DNA of 18,766 bases, from NCBI GenBank assembly GCA_036009105.1, contig DASYMJ010000318.1, positions 1 to 18,766 of the forward strand, given 5' to 3'. Below the pieces are notes generated by a model that searched no databases, was not told the origin of the DNA, and was given only the letters and a program-made list of their open reading frames with translations. Each line of letters starts with the position of its first letter. The first letter of the stretch is position 1. Made by a program: the position numbers and the translations under genes. Of the stretch, positions 7,860 through 13,869 are shown in pieces. The stretch comes from JAFAVZ01 sp036009105. Its GTDB lineage: Bacteria > Acidobacteriota > Thermoanaerobaculia > Gp7-AA8.

Positions 7860-8459
7860 ATGCACCCGCTGGATCATCTGCTGGAGAACAACCGCGCCTG
7901 GGCCGCCGAGATGGTCCGCCAGGACCCGCACTTTTTCTCGCGCCTGGCGGGGCAACAGGCGCCGCAGTTCCTCTGGATCGGCTGCTCCGACAGCCGCGTG
8001 CCGGCGAACCAGATCGTCGGCCTGCTGCCGGGCGAGATGTTCGTGCACCGCAACGTGGCCAACGTGGTGGTGCACACGGACCTGAACTGCCTCTCCACCA
8101 TCCAGTTCGCGGTGGACGTGCTGCGCGTGAAGCACATCATCGTCAGCGGCCACTACGGCTGCGGCGGCGTGCTCGCCGCGTTGCGCGAGGACACGCTGGG
8201 CCTGATCGACAACTGGCTCCGCCACGTGCAGGACGTGCGCTGGAAGCATCACGCGGAGCTCGACGCGCTGCAGTCGGAGAGCGACCGCCACAACCGCCTT
8301 TGCGAGCTGAACGTGCTCGAGCAGGTGATGAACGTCAGCCGCACGACCGTGGTGCGCGATGCCTGGGCCCGCGGCCAGGAGCTGGCCGTGCACGGCTGGA
8401 TCTACGACCTCAAGGACGGCCTGCTGCGCGACCTCGGCACCTGCATCACGGCCGCTTAG
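7860..8459 (+). CDS. Beta-class carbonic anhydrase
   Basis: This 199-residue protein reversibly hydrates CO2 to bicarbonate in the cytoplasm. The zinc ligands are C42 (in WIGCSDSRVPAN), H98 and C101 (in SGHYGCGG). The catalytic Asp-Arg pair D44/R46 is present, as is the family motif HRNVANVV (63-70). Length is typical for bacterial Can/CynT-like enzymes. No signal peptide is present. It begins 12 bp after the permease stop; that stop codon forms the first three bases of TAGACT, a weak -10-like hexamer 9 nt before the ATG. Bicarbonate supply or pH buffering alongside amino-acid transport is possible but not demonstrated. No cyanase or SulP transporter gene is adjacent. Confidence 0.95.
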   Translation: MHPLDHLLENNRAWAAEMVRQDPHFFSRLAGQQAPQFLWIGCSDSRVPANQIVGLLPGEMFVHRNVANVVVHTDLNCLSTIQFAVDVLRVKHIIVSGHYGCGGVLAALREDTLGLIDNWLRHVQDVRWKHHAELDALQSESDRHNRLCELNVLEQVMNVSRTTVVRDAWARGQELAVHGWIYDLKDGLLRDLGTCITAA

Positions 8460-8472
8460 GCGCCGACCCGCT

Positions 8473-8494
8473 GGATCGTCCCGCCGATTTTTTT
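8473..8494 (+). terminator. Possible intrinsic terminator after carbonic anhydrase
   Basis: A run of seven T (8488-8494) follows a short stem, ATCG (8475-8478) with CGAT (8485-8488), extendable by G-U pairs. A larger GGCG...CGCC pairing (8459-8462 with 8482-8485) is an alternative. The stem is weak, but it is the only T-run of this length between genes that I noticed, and a new promoter follows directly. Confidence 0.4.
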
Positions 8495-8514
8495 CACGGC
8501 ACCTATTGACAGGA

Positions 8515-8546
8515 TTGACTTTCGAGTGCACCTTAAGGTGTATGAT
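8515..8546 (+). promoter_or_regulatory. Promoter with long spacer and perfect 12-bp palindrome (operator candidate)
   Basis: TTGACT (8515-8520) and TATGAT (8541-8546) are good -35 and -10 boxes, but the spacer is 20 bp, longer than the optimal 17. The spacer contains the perfect palindrome CACCTTAAGGTG (8529-8540), directly abutting the -10. Overlong spacers holding a dyad are characteristic of MerR-family activated promoters, although here the dyad is off-centre toward the -10. Binding by the RHH protein encoded just downstream is the alternative. A second TTGACA at 8506-8511 is too far from the -10. GTGTA...TACAC (8538-8542 / 8548-8552) forms another dyad over the likely start site. Confidence 0.6.
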
Positions 8547-8604
8547 GTACACACAACAAGGACACAACATGAACAAACAAGACGCAACACAGGGAGGAAA
8601 CAAA

Positions 8605-9120
8605 ATGGCCCAGATCAAGTCGCGCTCCACCTCAGCCGTCGTCGATCAGCAGCCGCACCACGGCGAAGGGGCGACTCACGATCGCGCCTCTCATCGCGAC
8701 CACAACCGCCCCGCCGAACGTCACCACGTCCGCAATCACGGCCATGACCACCAGCAGCACGACCAACACGCCGCCGCGACCGCCGAGCATGATCATTCCG
8801 GCAACGGCCACGGCGAGAACCATGAGCATGGCGAAGGCGGCGGCGAGTCGGTGGACGACTCGTCCGAGTCGTCGGATGGAAACAGGCCCGCGCTACGCCG
8901 GCGCAAGCGAGCAACCCTGCGACGCCTGAGCGTCAAGCTGCCCGAGCATGTTTTCCAGGACATCGAGCGCCTGGCTCACGAGGAGGGAAAGAGCCTCACC
9001 GAAGTGCTCCGCATCGGGCTCGGACTGGCTTTCCTGGCGGCCGCGGAGAAGAAGAAGGGCGGCACGCTCTGCATCAAAGATCCTGACGGCGCCCTGCACC
9101 GTGTGGTCATCGCGCACTGA
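8605..9120 (+). CDS. Histidine-rich ribbon-helix-helix (CopG-like) protein, possible metal-responsive regulator
   Basis: This 171-residue protein has three parts. Residues 18-75 contain 17 His among Asp, Asn, Gln and Gly (NHGHDHQQHDQH, HDHSGNGHGENHEH), a sequence expected to bind Ni, Zn, Cu or Co. Residues 79-102 pass through an acidic Ser/Asp stretch (ESVDDSSESSDG) to a basic one (RPALRRRKR). Residues 105-145 (LRRLSVKLPEHVFQDIERLA then HEEGKSLTEVLRIGLGL) fit a ribbon-helix-helix DNA-binding fold. The tail KGGTLCIKDPDGALHRVVI resembles a small beta extension seen after some RHH domains. The start is set by AGGGAGGA 7 nt before ATG 8605; an in-frame ATG at 8569, preceded by AAGGA, would add 12 residues. 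NikR is a known metal-sensing RHH, but its layout differs. The regulator role is inference; metal storage or chaperoning is the alternative. Confidence 0.75.
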   Translation: MAQIKSRSTSAVVDQQPHHGEGATHDRASHRDHNRPAERHHVRNHGHDHQQHDQHAAATAEHDHSGNGHGENHEHGEGGGESVDDSSESSDGNRPALRRRKRATLRRLSVKLPEHVFQDIERLAHEEGKSLTEVLRIGLGLAFLAAAEKKKGGTLCIKDPDGALHRVVIAH

Positions 9121-9167
9121 CATGCCGTAGATATGTAACGCAGCATTTACTTCATGAGGGAACGATC

Positions 9168-9770
9168 ATGGCACACTCAATCGACCCGGCGCACTCGCAA
9201 CCAGCAGACGGAGACCGTGACAGGGACACCGAAGGTCGTCAAGGGCGGGCGGCAGAGGGGGGCGGGCGAGAGAAAGAGGAACCTGCGCATGACCTTCACG
9301 ACATTGAGCTCGAGATCACCGCCGCCGAGGGCGTGATCGGCTTCACCACGGAGCTGATGGAACCGGCGGCGGTGCACCAGGCGGGCGACATCCTGGTGGC
9401 CCCCTCTCACGATCCCGAGCACCTGATCATCTGGCCGCGACACGCGGCGGCATCCCTCCTCACGGCGTTCGCACTGACTATCAACCTGAGCGCGCACCTC
9501 CACCGCAGATACCCGACCGAATCGCCGCCCGTCACCTGCGGTATCTCCACCACCCTGATCGTCTTCTCCGGCCAGCCAGGGACTACGTTCCGGTACGGGA
9601 AGCCGAAGGTGGCCTACACGATCCCGAGCTCCGGCTCCCTTGAGATTCTCGCGGACAGCGGCGTCGAGACTTACGAGGTAAATGGCCGGTCGATGCCGCT
9701 GAACGTCTGGCCCGCGGACGAGTTCTCGGCTCGCCACGTGCCCGTCCTCACCCCGAAGACGAACCCATGA
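9168..9770 (+). CDS. Hypothetical protein, partner of the His-rich RHH gene
   Basis: I do not recognise this 200-residue protein. Residues 1-45 are polar and low-complexity (Asp, Arg, Glu, Gly, with several His), probably disordered. From about residue 46 (DIELEITAAEGVIGF) to the end the composition is that of a folded, beta-rich domain, with one more hydrophobic stretch (AASLLTAFALTINLS, about 94-108) too weak to call a membrane helix. There is no signal peptide. GAGGGAA (9156-9162) precedes the ATG by 5 nt. It lies 47 bp after the RHH gene with no obvious promoter of its own, so it is probably co-transcribed. Like its neighbour it starts MA and has a charged, disordered N-terminus. Function cannot be assigned. 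Confidence 0.7.
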   Translation: MAHSIDPAHSQPADGDRDRDTEGRQGRAAEGGGREKEEPAHDLHDIELEITAAEGVIGFTTELMEPAAVHQAGDILVAPSHDPEHLIIWPRHAAASLLTAFALTINLSAHLHRRYPTESPPVTCGISTTLIVFSGQPGTTFRYGKPKVAYTIPSSGSLEILADSGVETYEVNGRSMPLNVWPADEFSARHVPVLTPKTNP

Positions 9771-9774
9771 TGCC

Positions 9775-9826
9775 GGCGATCAGCTGATCGCCATCGCCAG
9801 CCGCGCCGCCAGATCCCCATGGCGGC
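9775..9826. terminator. Palindromes between convergent genes, possible bidirectional terminator
   Basis: The 82-bp convergent gap holds a perfect 18-bp palindrome, GGCGATCAGCTGATCGCC (9775-9792), which folds as a 7-bp stem with an AGCT loop. A second hairpin follows, GCCGCC (9805-9810) with GGCGGC (9821-9826). Neither is followed by a T-run, so rho-independent termination is uncertain. A dyad binding site is also possible. Confidence 0.4.
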
Positions 9827-9852
9827 CCCCGCGTCCAGGCGGCTCGCGCGCA

Positions 9853-11346
9853 TCACGCGCCTTCGCGCTTCACCCCACCCATCATCGCCGCCCCCGCCGC
9901 GCTCCCCATCGCCAGTGCCGCGCCGACGATCAGGTCGAGGCGATACGCCTTCCCGAACGCCTCCGCCACCACCCGTGCGGCGGCCTCGCGGGCGGGGGGC
10001 GGGAGGTCGCGCGGGAGTTGGGCGGCGGCGAGGTGCGTGCGCTGGGCGAGCATCGGCGCGCGGAGGGGCGGGGGGAGCCGGCGCTCCAGCTCGCGGCCGA
10101 AGATGACGATCGCCAGGGCGCCGAACACGGCGATGGCCAGCAGCCCCGCCACCCGCGCCACGGCGTTGTTGATGCCGGACGCGGCGCCGGCGTGGCGCTC
10201 TTCATCGATCGACGTCATCACCACCGTCGTCAGCGGCGCCACGGTGATGGCCATGCCGATGCCGAGGGTGACGATGCCGGGGAAGAACGCGCTCCAGTAC
10301 GTCGGGCGGTCGGACAGGAAAGCGAGCAGCAGGAAGCCGCAGCCGGCGAGCACCGGCCCCACCATCAGCAACACGCGCGCGCCGATGCGGTCCGCCAGCG
10401 CCCCGGTGAAGCGCGAGAGCAGCGACATCGTCCCCACGAACGGCAGGAACGCCGCCCCCGCCTCCGCCGGCGAGTAGTGCCGCACCTGGATCAGCTGGAA
10501 CGGCAGCAGGAACATCGCGCCGGAAAGCGCGGCGTAGAGGAGCAGGGTCAGCACGTTCGCGCCGGTGAACTGCCGCGATCTGAACAGCGTCAGCGGCACG
10601 ATCGGATTCGTCGCCTGCCGCTCCACGAAGACGAACGCGATCAGCGAGCCGGCGCCGACCATCGCCGCGGTGAGGATCGTCGCCGAGGTCCAGCCGCGCG
10701 TCGGCGCCTCGATCAGGGCGAACGTCACGCCGATCAGGCCGATGGTCACGACCACGGAGCCCATCCAGTCGACCGGCCCGCCCGCCTCTCCTTTCATGGC
10801 CGGCACGCGCCGCCACACCATCCACAGCACGGCCGCGGCGATGGGCAGGTTGATGAAGAAGACGGCGCGCCAGGAGATGGCCTGCACCAGCACGCCGCCG
10901 AGGAGCGGGCCGGCCAGGATGGAGAGCGCGGTGAGGGCGGACCAGGTGCCGATGGCCCGGCCGCGCTCGTTCTGCGGAAACGCCGCCGCGATGATGGCCA
11001 GGCTGCCCGGCACGAGCATCGCCGCGCCGGCGCCCTGCAGCGCGCGGGCGGCGATCAGCTGCGCCACGTTCGGCGCGAGGCCGCACCAGAGCGAGGCGAG
11101 CGCGAAGAGCGCCACGCCCGCGCCGAACACGCGCACCCGGCCCAGCCGGTCGCCCAGCGAGCCGCCGGCCAGGATGAGCGAGGAGAGGACGAGCAGGTAC
11201 GAATCGACCACCCACTGCACGTCGTCCACCCCCGCGCCGAGGTCCGTCTGCAGGACCGGGAGGGCGATGTTGATGACGGTGGAGTCGATGAACGCCATCG
11301 AAGAGCCGAGGATCGTGGAGGCGAGGATCCAGCGTCGATGCTGCAT
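9853..11346 (-). CDS. DHA2-family MFS multidrug efflux transporter (EmrB/QacA type, 14 TM)
   Basis: This 497-residue membrane protein has the 14-helix layout of proton-driven DHA2 exporters. Helix 1 carries the family pattern SSMAFIDSTVINIALPVLQTDLG (about 15-37). Motif A is GGSLGDRLGRVRVFG after helix 2, and motif C is in ALSILAGPLLGG in helix 5. A second cytoplasmic motif, GALADRIGARVLL, marks the other half. Residues of about 430-465 form a Pro/Arg/Ala-rich loop before the last helix. The ATG at 11346 is chosen because MQHRRWILAS leads straight into helix 1; the frame stays open to 11589, but that extension is antisense to the divergent gene. TACGCT lies 8 nt upstream on this strand. Expected role: export of hydrophobic drugs or metabolites; no adaptor gene is adjacent. 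Only 25 bp separate it from the divergent reductase. Confidence 0.93.
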   Translation of the reverse strand: MQHRRWILASTILGSSMAFIDSTVINIALPVLQTDLGAGVDDVQWVVDSYLLVLSSLILAGGSLGDRLGRVRVFGAGVALFALASLWCGLAPNVAQLIAARALQGAGAAMLVPGSLAIIAAAFPQNERGRAIGTWSALTALSILAGPLLGGVLVQAISWRAVFFINLPIAAAVLWMVWRRVPAMKGEAGGPVDWMGSVVVTIGLIGVTFALIEAPTRGWTSATILTAAMVGAGSLIAFVFVERQATNPIVPLTLFRSRQFTGANVLTLLLYAALSGAMFLLPFQLIQVRHYSPAEAGAAFLPFVGTMSLLSRFTGALADRIGARVLLMVGPVLAGCGFLLLAFLSDRPTYWSAFFPGIVTLGIGMAITVAPLTTVVMTSIDEERHAGAASGINNAVARVAGLLAIAVFGALAIVIFGRELERRLPPPLRAPMLAQRTHLAAAQLPRDLPPPAREAAARVVAEAFGKAYRLDLIVGAALAMGSAAGAAMMGGVKREGA

Positions 11347-11354
11347 GGACGGGC

Positions 11355-11364
11355 AGCGTATCAT
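11355..11364. promoter_or_regulatory. Overlapping divergent -10 elements
   Basis: In the 25-bp divergent gap, plus-strand TATCAT (11359-11364) is 7 nt before the ATG at 11372. Minus-strand TACGCT (complement of 11355-11360) is 8 nt before the ATG at 11346. The two hexamers share two bases, so transcription in the two directions should be mutually exclusive at any moment. Neither start has a Shine-Dalgarno; both look leaderless. Confidence 0.45.
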
Positions 11365-11371
11365 CCGCGCG

Positions 11372-13039
11372 ATGGCCACTCGCGAGATCCACATGTCGAG
11401 CGCGGCGCGCGAGGAGCAGGCCTTTCCCCGTCTGAATGCGGCGCAGCTGGAACGGCTCGCATCGCGCGGCCGGCGGCGGCGCGTGCAGAGCGGGGAAGTG
11501 CTGTGGGAGAGCGGAGCGGCGGTGGTTCCCTTCGTGGTGGTGATCGAAGGGCAGCTGGAGATGACGGTGCACACCGCGGCCCAGGACACGGTCGTCGCGC
11601 ATCACGGGCCGGGCCAGTTCACCGGAGACGTCAACATGCTCTCCGGCCGTCGCGCGCTGGCGGCGGCGCGGGCCACCGAGGGGGGTGAAGTCATCGAAGT
11701 GGACCGGGAGACGCTGCTCGCGCTCGTGCAGACCGACAGCGACCTGAGCGAGATCCTGATGCGCGCGTTCATCACCCGCCGGGTGGAGCTGATCGCGCAG
11801 GGCGCCGGGGACGTGGTCCTCATCGGCTCCATGTACTGCAGCGACACGCTGCGCCTGAAAGACTTCCTGACCCGCAACGGACATCCCTACGCCTACATCG
11901 ATCTCGACCGGGACGCCGACGTGCAGGAGCTGCTCGACCGCTTCCACGTCGGCATTGACGACGTGCCGGTGGTGCTCTGCCGCGGCGAGGTCGTGTTGAA
12001 GAACCCGACCAACCAGGCCCTCGCGGAGTGCCTCGGGTTCAACGTCGCCATCGACGCGCTGCAGGTCCGCGATCTGATCATCATCGGCGGCGGACCTGCC
12101 GGTCTGGCGGCCGCCGTTTACGGTGCCTCGGAAGGGCTGGATGTGCTCGTGCTCGAGGCCAACGCGCCGGGCGGGCAGGCCGCCTCCAGCTCCAAGATCG
12201 AGAACTACCTCGGCTTTCCCACCGGCATCTCCGGCCACGACCTCGCCGGCCGGGCCTATACGCAGGCGGAGAAGTTCGGCGCCCAGGTGATGATCGCCCG
12301 CGGCGCGACGCGGCTCCTCTGCAGCCGCAGGCCGTTCCGCATCGAGATGGAGAACGGGCAGTCCGTGGCGGCGCGGAGCGTCATCATCGCCACCGGCGCG
12401 GAGTACCGGAAGCTCTCCGTCGAAAACGTGGCGCGGTACGAGGGGATGGGCGTCTACTACGGCGCGACGCCGATGGAGTCGCAGCTGTGCCGCGGCGAGG
12501 AGGTCATCATCGTGGGCGGCGGCAACTCGGCCGGCCAGGCTGCCGTCTACCTCGCGCAATCGGCCCGCCGCGTCCACGTGCTGGTCCGCGGCGAGGCGCT
12601 GGCCGACACCATGTCGCGGTATCTGGTGCGGAGGATCGAAGACAGTCCGGACATCGACCTGCGCACCAGCAGCGAGATCGTCGGGCTGGCCGGCGAGGAT
12701 CATCTGGAGCGGGTCGACGTGCGCGACCTCCGCACCGGGTCAACGGCGACGCTGCCGATCAGGCACGTGTTCGTGATGACGGGCGCCGTGCCGGCGACGG
12801 GCTGGCTCGATACCTGCCTGGCCCTCGATGAGAAAGGCTTCATCAAGACCGGCCCGGACCTGACGCCGGAGGAGCTGGCGGAGTGGCCGCTTCCCAGGCC
12901 GCCGCATCTGCTGGAGACGAATCAGCCCGGAGTGTTCGCCGTGGGCGACGTCCGCAGCGGCAACGTCAAGCGCGTCGCGTCCGCGGTCGGCGAGGGCTCC
13001 ATCGCCGTCTCATTCGTGCACCGCGTGCTGCAGGAGTGA
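11372..13039 (+). CDS. cNMP-binding / thioredoxin-like / thioredoxin-reductase-like FAD oxidoreductase fusion
   Basis: This 555-residue protein has three fused domains. Residues 18-140 resemble a CRP-type cyclic-nucleotide-binding domain (VVIEGQLEM, GPGQFTGDVNMLSGRRALAA). Residues 147-225 resemble a glutaredoxin/thioredoxin fold (VVLIGSMYCSDTLRLKDFL ... DDVPVVLC) with only one Cys (C156, in MYCSDT) at the active-site position. Residues 233-555 resemble thioredoxin reductase: FAD motif IIIGGGPAGLAAA (236-248), APGGQA (265-270), IIATGAEY (338-345), NAD(P)H motif IIVGGGNSAGQAA (379-391) and VFAVGDVRSG (521-530). The CxxC redox pair of true thioredoxin reductases (CATC) is replaced by GATP (364-367), so disulfide reduction must work differently or be absent. 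This fused architecture is known in bacteria, but its substrate is not. The start is fixed by TATCAT 7 nt before the ATG. Its tail overlaps the convergent DUF4105 gene by 30 bp. Confidence 0.9.
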   Translation: MATREIHMSSAAREEQAFPRLNAAQLERLASRGRRRRVQSGEVLWESGAAVVPFVVVIEGQLEMTVHTAAQDTVVAHHGPGQFTGDVNMLSGRRALAAARATEGGEVIEVDRETLLALVQTDSDLSEILMRAFITRRVELIAQGAGDVVLIGSMYCSDTLRLKDFLTRNGHPYAYIDLDRDADVQELLDRFHVGIDDVPVVLCRGEVVLKNPTNQALAECLGFNVAIDALQVRDLIIIGGGPAGLAAAVYGASEGLDVLVLEANAPGGQAASSSKIENYLGFPTGISGHDLAGRAYTQAEKFGAQVMIARGATRLLCSRRPFRIEMENGQSVAARSVIIATGAEYRKLSVENVARYEGMGVYYGATPMESQLCRGEEVIIVGGGNSAGQAAVYLAQSARRVHVLVRGEALADTMSRYLVRRIEDSPDIDLRTSSEIVGLAGEDHLERVDVRDLRTGSTATLPIRHVFVMTGAVPATGWLDTCLALDEKGFIKTGPDLTPEELAEWPLPRPPHLLETNQPGVFAVGDVRSGNVKRVASAVGEGSIAVSFVHRVLQE

Positions 13040-13852
13040 GTCGCGGATGCGCAGCGAGAACTGCGGATCGTCCGCGTAGCGCTGCGCCCGCTCGTTGATC
13101 CGGAAATGCGCGCGCGCCGCGTCGAAGGGCAGCGTGGTCTCGATCAGGCCGACGTCGTACGCGAGGCGGTCGGAGTAGCCGGGGAAGATCACGCCGGCGC
13201 GGAGCGGCACGCGGCCGGGCACGATCGTGTTCACGTGATCCACCAGGTTCGTCGTGCAGGTGTTGGTCAGCGTGTTGTACATCTCCGGGCGGTCGACCAG
13301 CTCGTTCGCGCGGGTGAGCATGTCGACGAACATGGCCCGCCGCCGCTCGGGCGTGGTGCGGATCGGATAGAGGAAGACCGGATCGTGCCGGTAGTTCGCG
13401 CGCAGGCCGATCAGATCGCGCTCGTCGCCCACCAGGTACATCAGCTCGTACTGCCGCAGCAGGCCCTTCAGGGCGGAGAACGACTCCCCTTTCTCCTTGC
13501 GGATCTCGATGGAGACCGCAACGAACTCGCCGCCGCCGAAGCCGAAGCTGACGAAGGTGTGCGCCGCCCCCTCGAAGCCGCCGAACGGCTCGACGACGAA
13601 CCAGGCGGACTCCAATCGCCGCAGGTCGTAGGTGCGCTGTCCCCACTTCGCGTCGTACCGGTCGGCCGATGCGTAGCGGAAGTTGCGCACGTTTTGGATG
13701 GTGACCACCGGCCCGTTGAATTCGGCGGAGGCGAGCCGCGACTGGTCGACCGCCCAGTCGCGGTCGTTCGACGGCCGGATGATGACCACGAGCAGCCCGT
13801 ACGCGGCCACGATGACGCACAGGGCGATGAGCAGGCGGCGCTTCACGGCCAC
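13010..13852 (-). CDS. DUF4105 / Lnb N-terminal periplasmic domain protein
   Basis: This 280-residue protein has one N-terminal membrane helix (residues 6-25, signal anchor) and an extracytoplasmic domain. The domain carries the DUF4105 pattern: VRNFRY (55-60), a His in AAHTFVSFGF (95-104), VSIEIRKEKGESFSALKGL (113-131), LIGLRANYR (147-155), VFLYPIR (159-165) and the Cys segment YNTLTNTCTTNL (192-203, C199). In the family, this Cys-His region is the likely catalytic centre, and the related Lnb is a lipoprotein acyl-transfer enzyme of Gram-positives. Whether this homologue acts on lipoproteins is inference. The GTG start at 13852 has GGGAGG 7 nt upstream. It is divergent from the methyltransferase gene by 17 bp and convergent with the reductase fusion, overlapping it by 30 bp. 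Confidence 0.88.
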   Translation of the reverse strand: MAVKRRLLIALCVIVAAYGLLVVIIRPSNDRDWAVDQSRLASAEFNGPVVTIQNVRNFRYASADRYDAKWGQRTYDLRRLESAWFVVEPFGGFEGAAHTFVSFGFGGGEFVAVSIEIRKEKGESFSALKGLLRQYELMYLVGDERDLIGLRANYRHDPVFLYPIRTTPERRRAMFVDMLTRANELVDRPEMYNTLTNTCTTNLVDHVNTIVPGRVPLRAGVIFPGYSDRLAYDVGLIETTLPFDAARAHFRINERAQRYADDPQFSLRIRDSLLQHAVHE

Positions 13853-13856
13853 ATGT

Positions 13857-13862
13857 TAGCCT
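13857..13862 (+). promoter_or_regulatory. -10-like hexamer for leaderless start of the methyltransferase gene
   Basis: TAGCCT fits the TAnnnT pattern and lies exactly 7 nt before the GTG at 13870, as at other starts in this window. On the opposite strand the same bases overlap the GGGAGG ribosome-binding site of the DUF4105 gene. The match is weak on its own; its support is the repeated spacing. Confidence 0.35.
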
Positions 13863-13869
13863 CCCGCCC

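Noticed and set aside
8506..8511. TTGACA as the -35 partner of TATGAT at 8541
   Set aside because: The spacing would be 29 bp; TTGACT at 8515-8520 is nearer, though still long at 20 bp.
11347..11589. 81-codon N-terminal extension of the MFS gene
   Set aside because: It lies antisense to the cNMP-binding domain of the fusion gene, and MFS helix 1 begins a few residues after the ATG at 11346.
10018..11688. Long plus-strand open frame of 556 codons opposite the MFS gene
   Set aside because: It is the high-GC mirror of the real MFS gene: composition is dominated by Arg, His, Gly, Asp and Gln with no recognisable domain, while the opposite strand encodes a clear 14-TM transporter.
10202..12703. 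Minus-strand open frame of 833 codons spanning the MFS and reductase genes
   Set aside because: It crosses two well-supported genes in the wrong frame or strand and its product has no domain signature.
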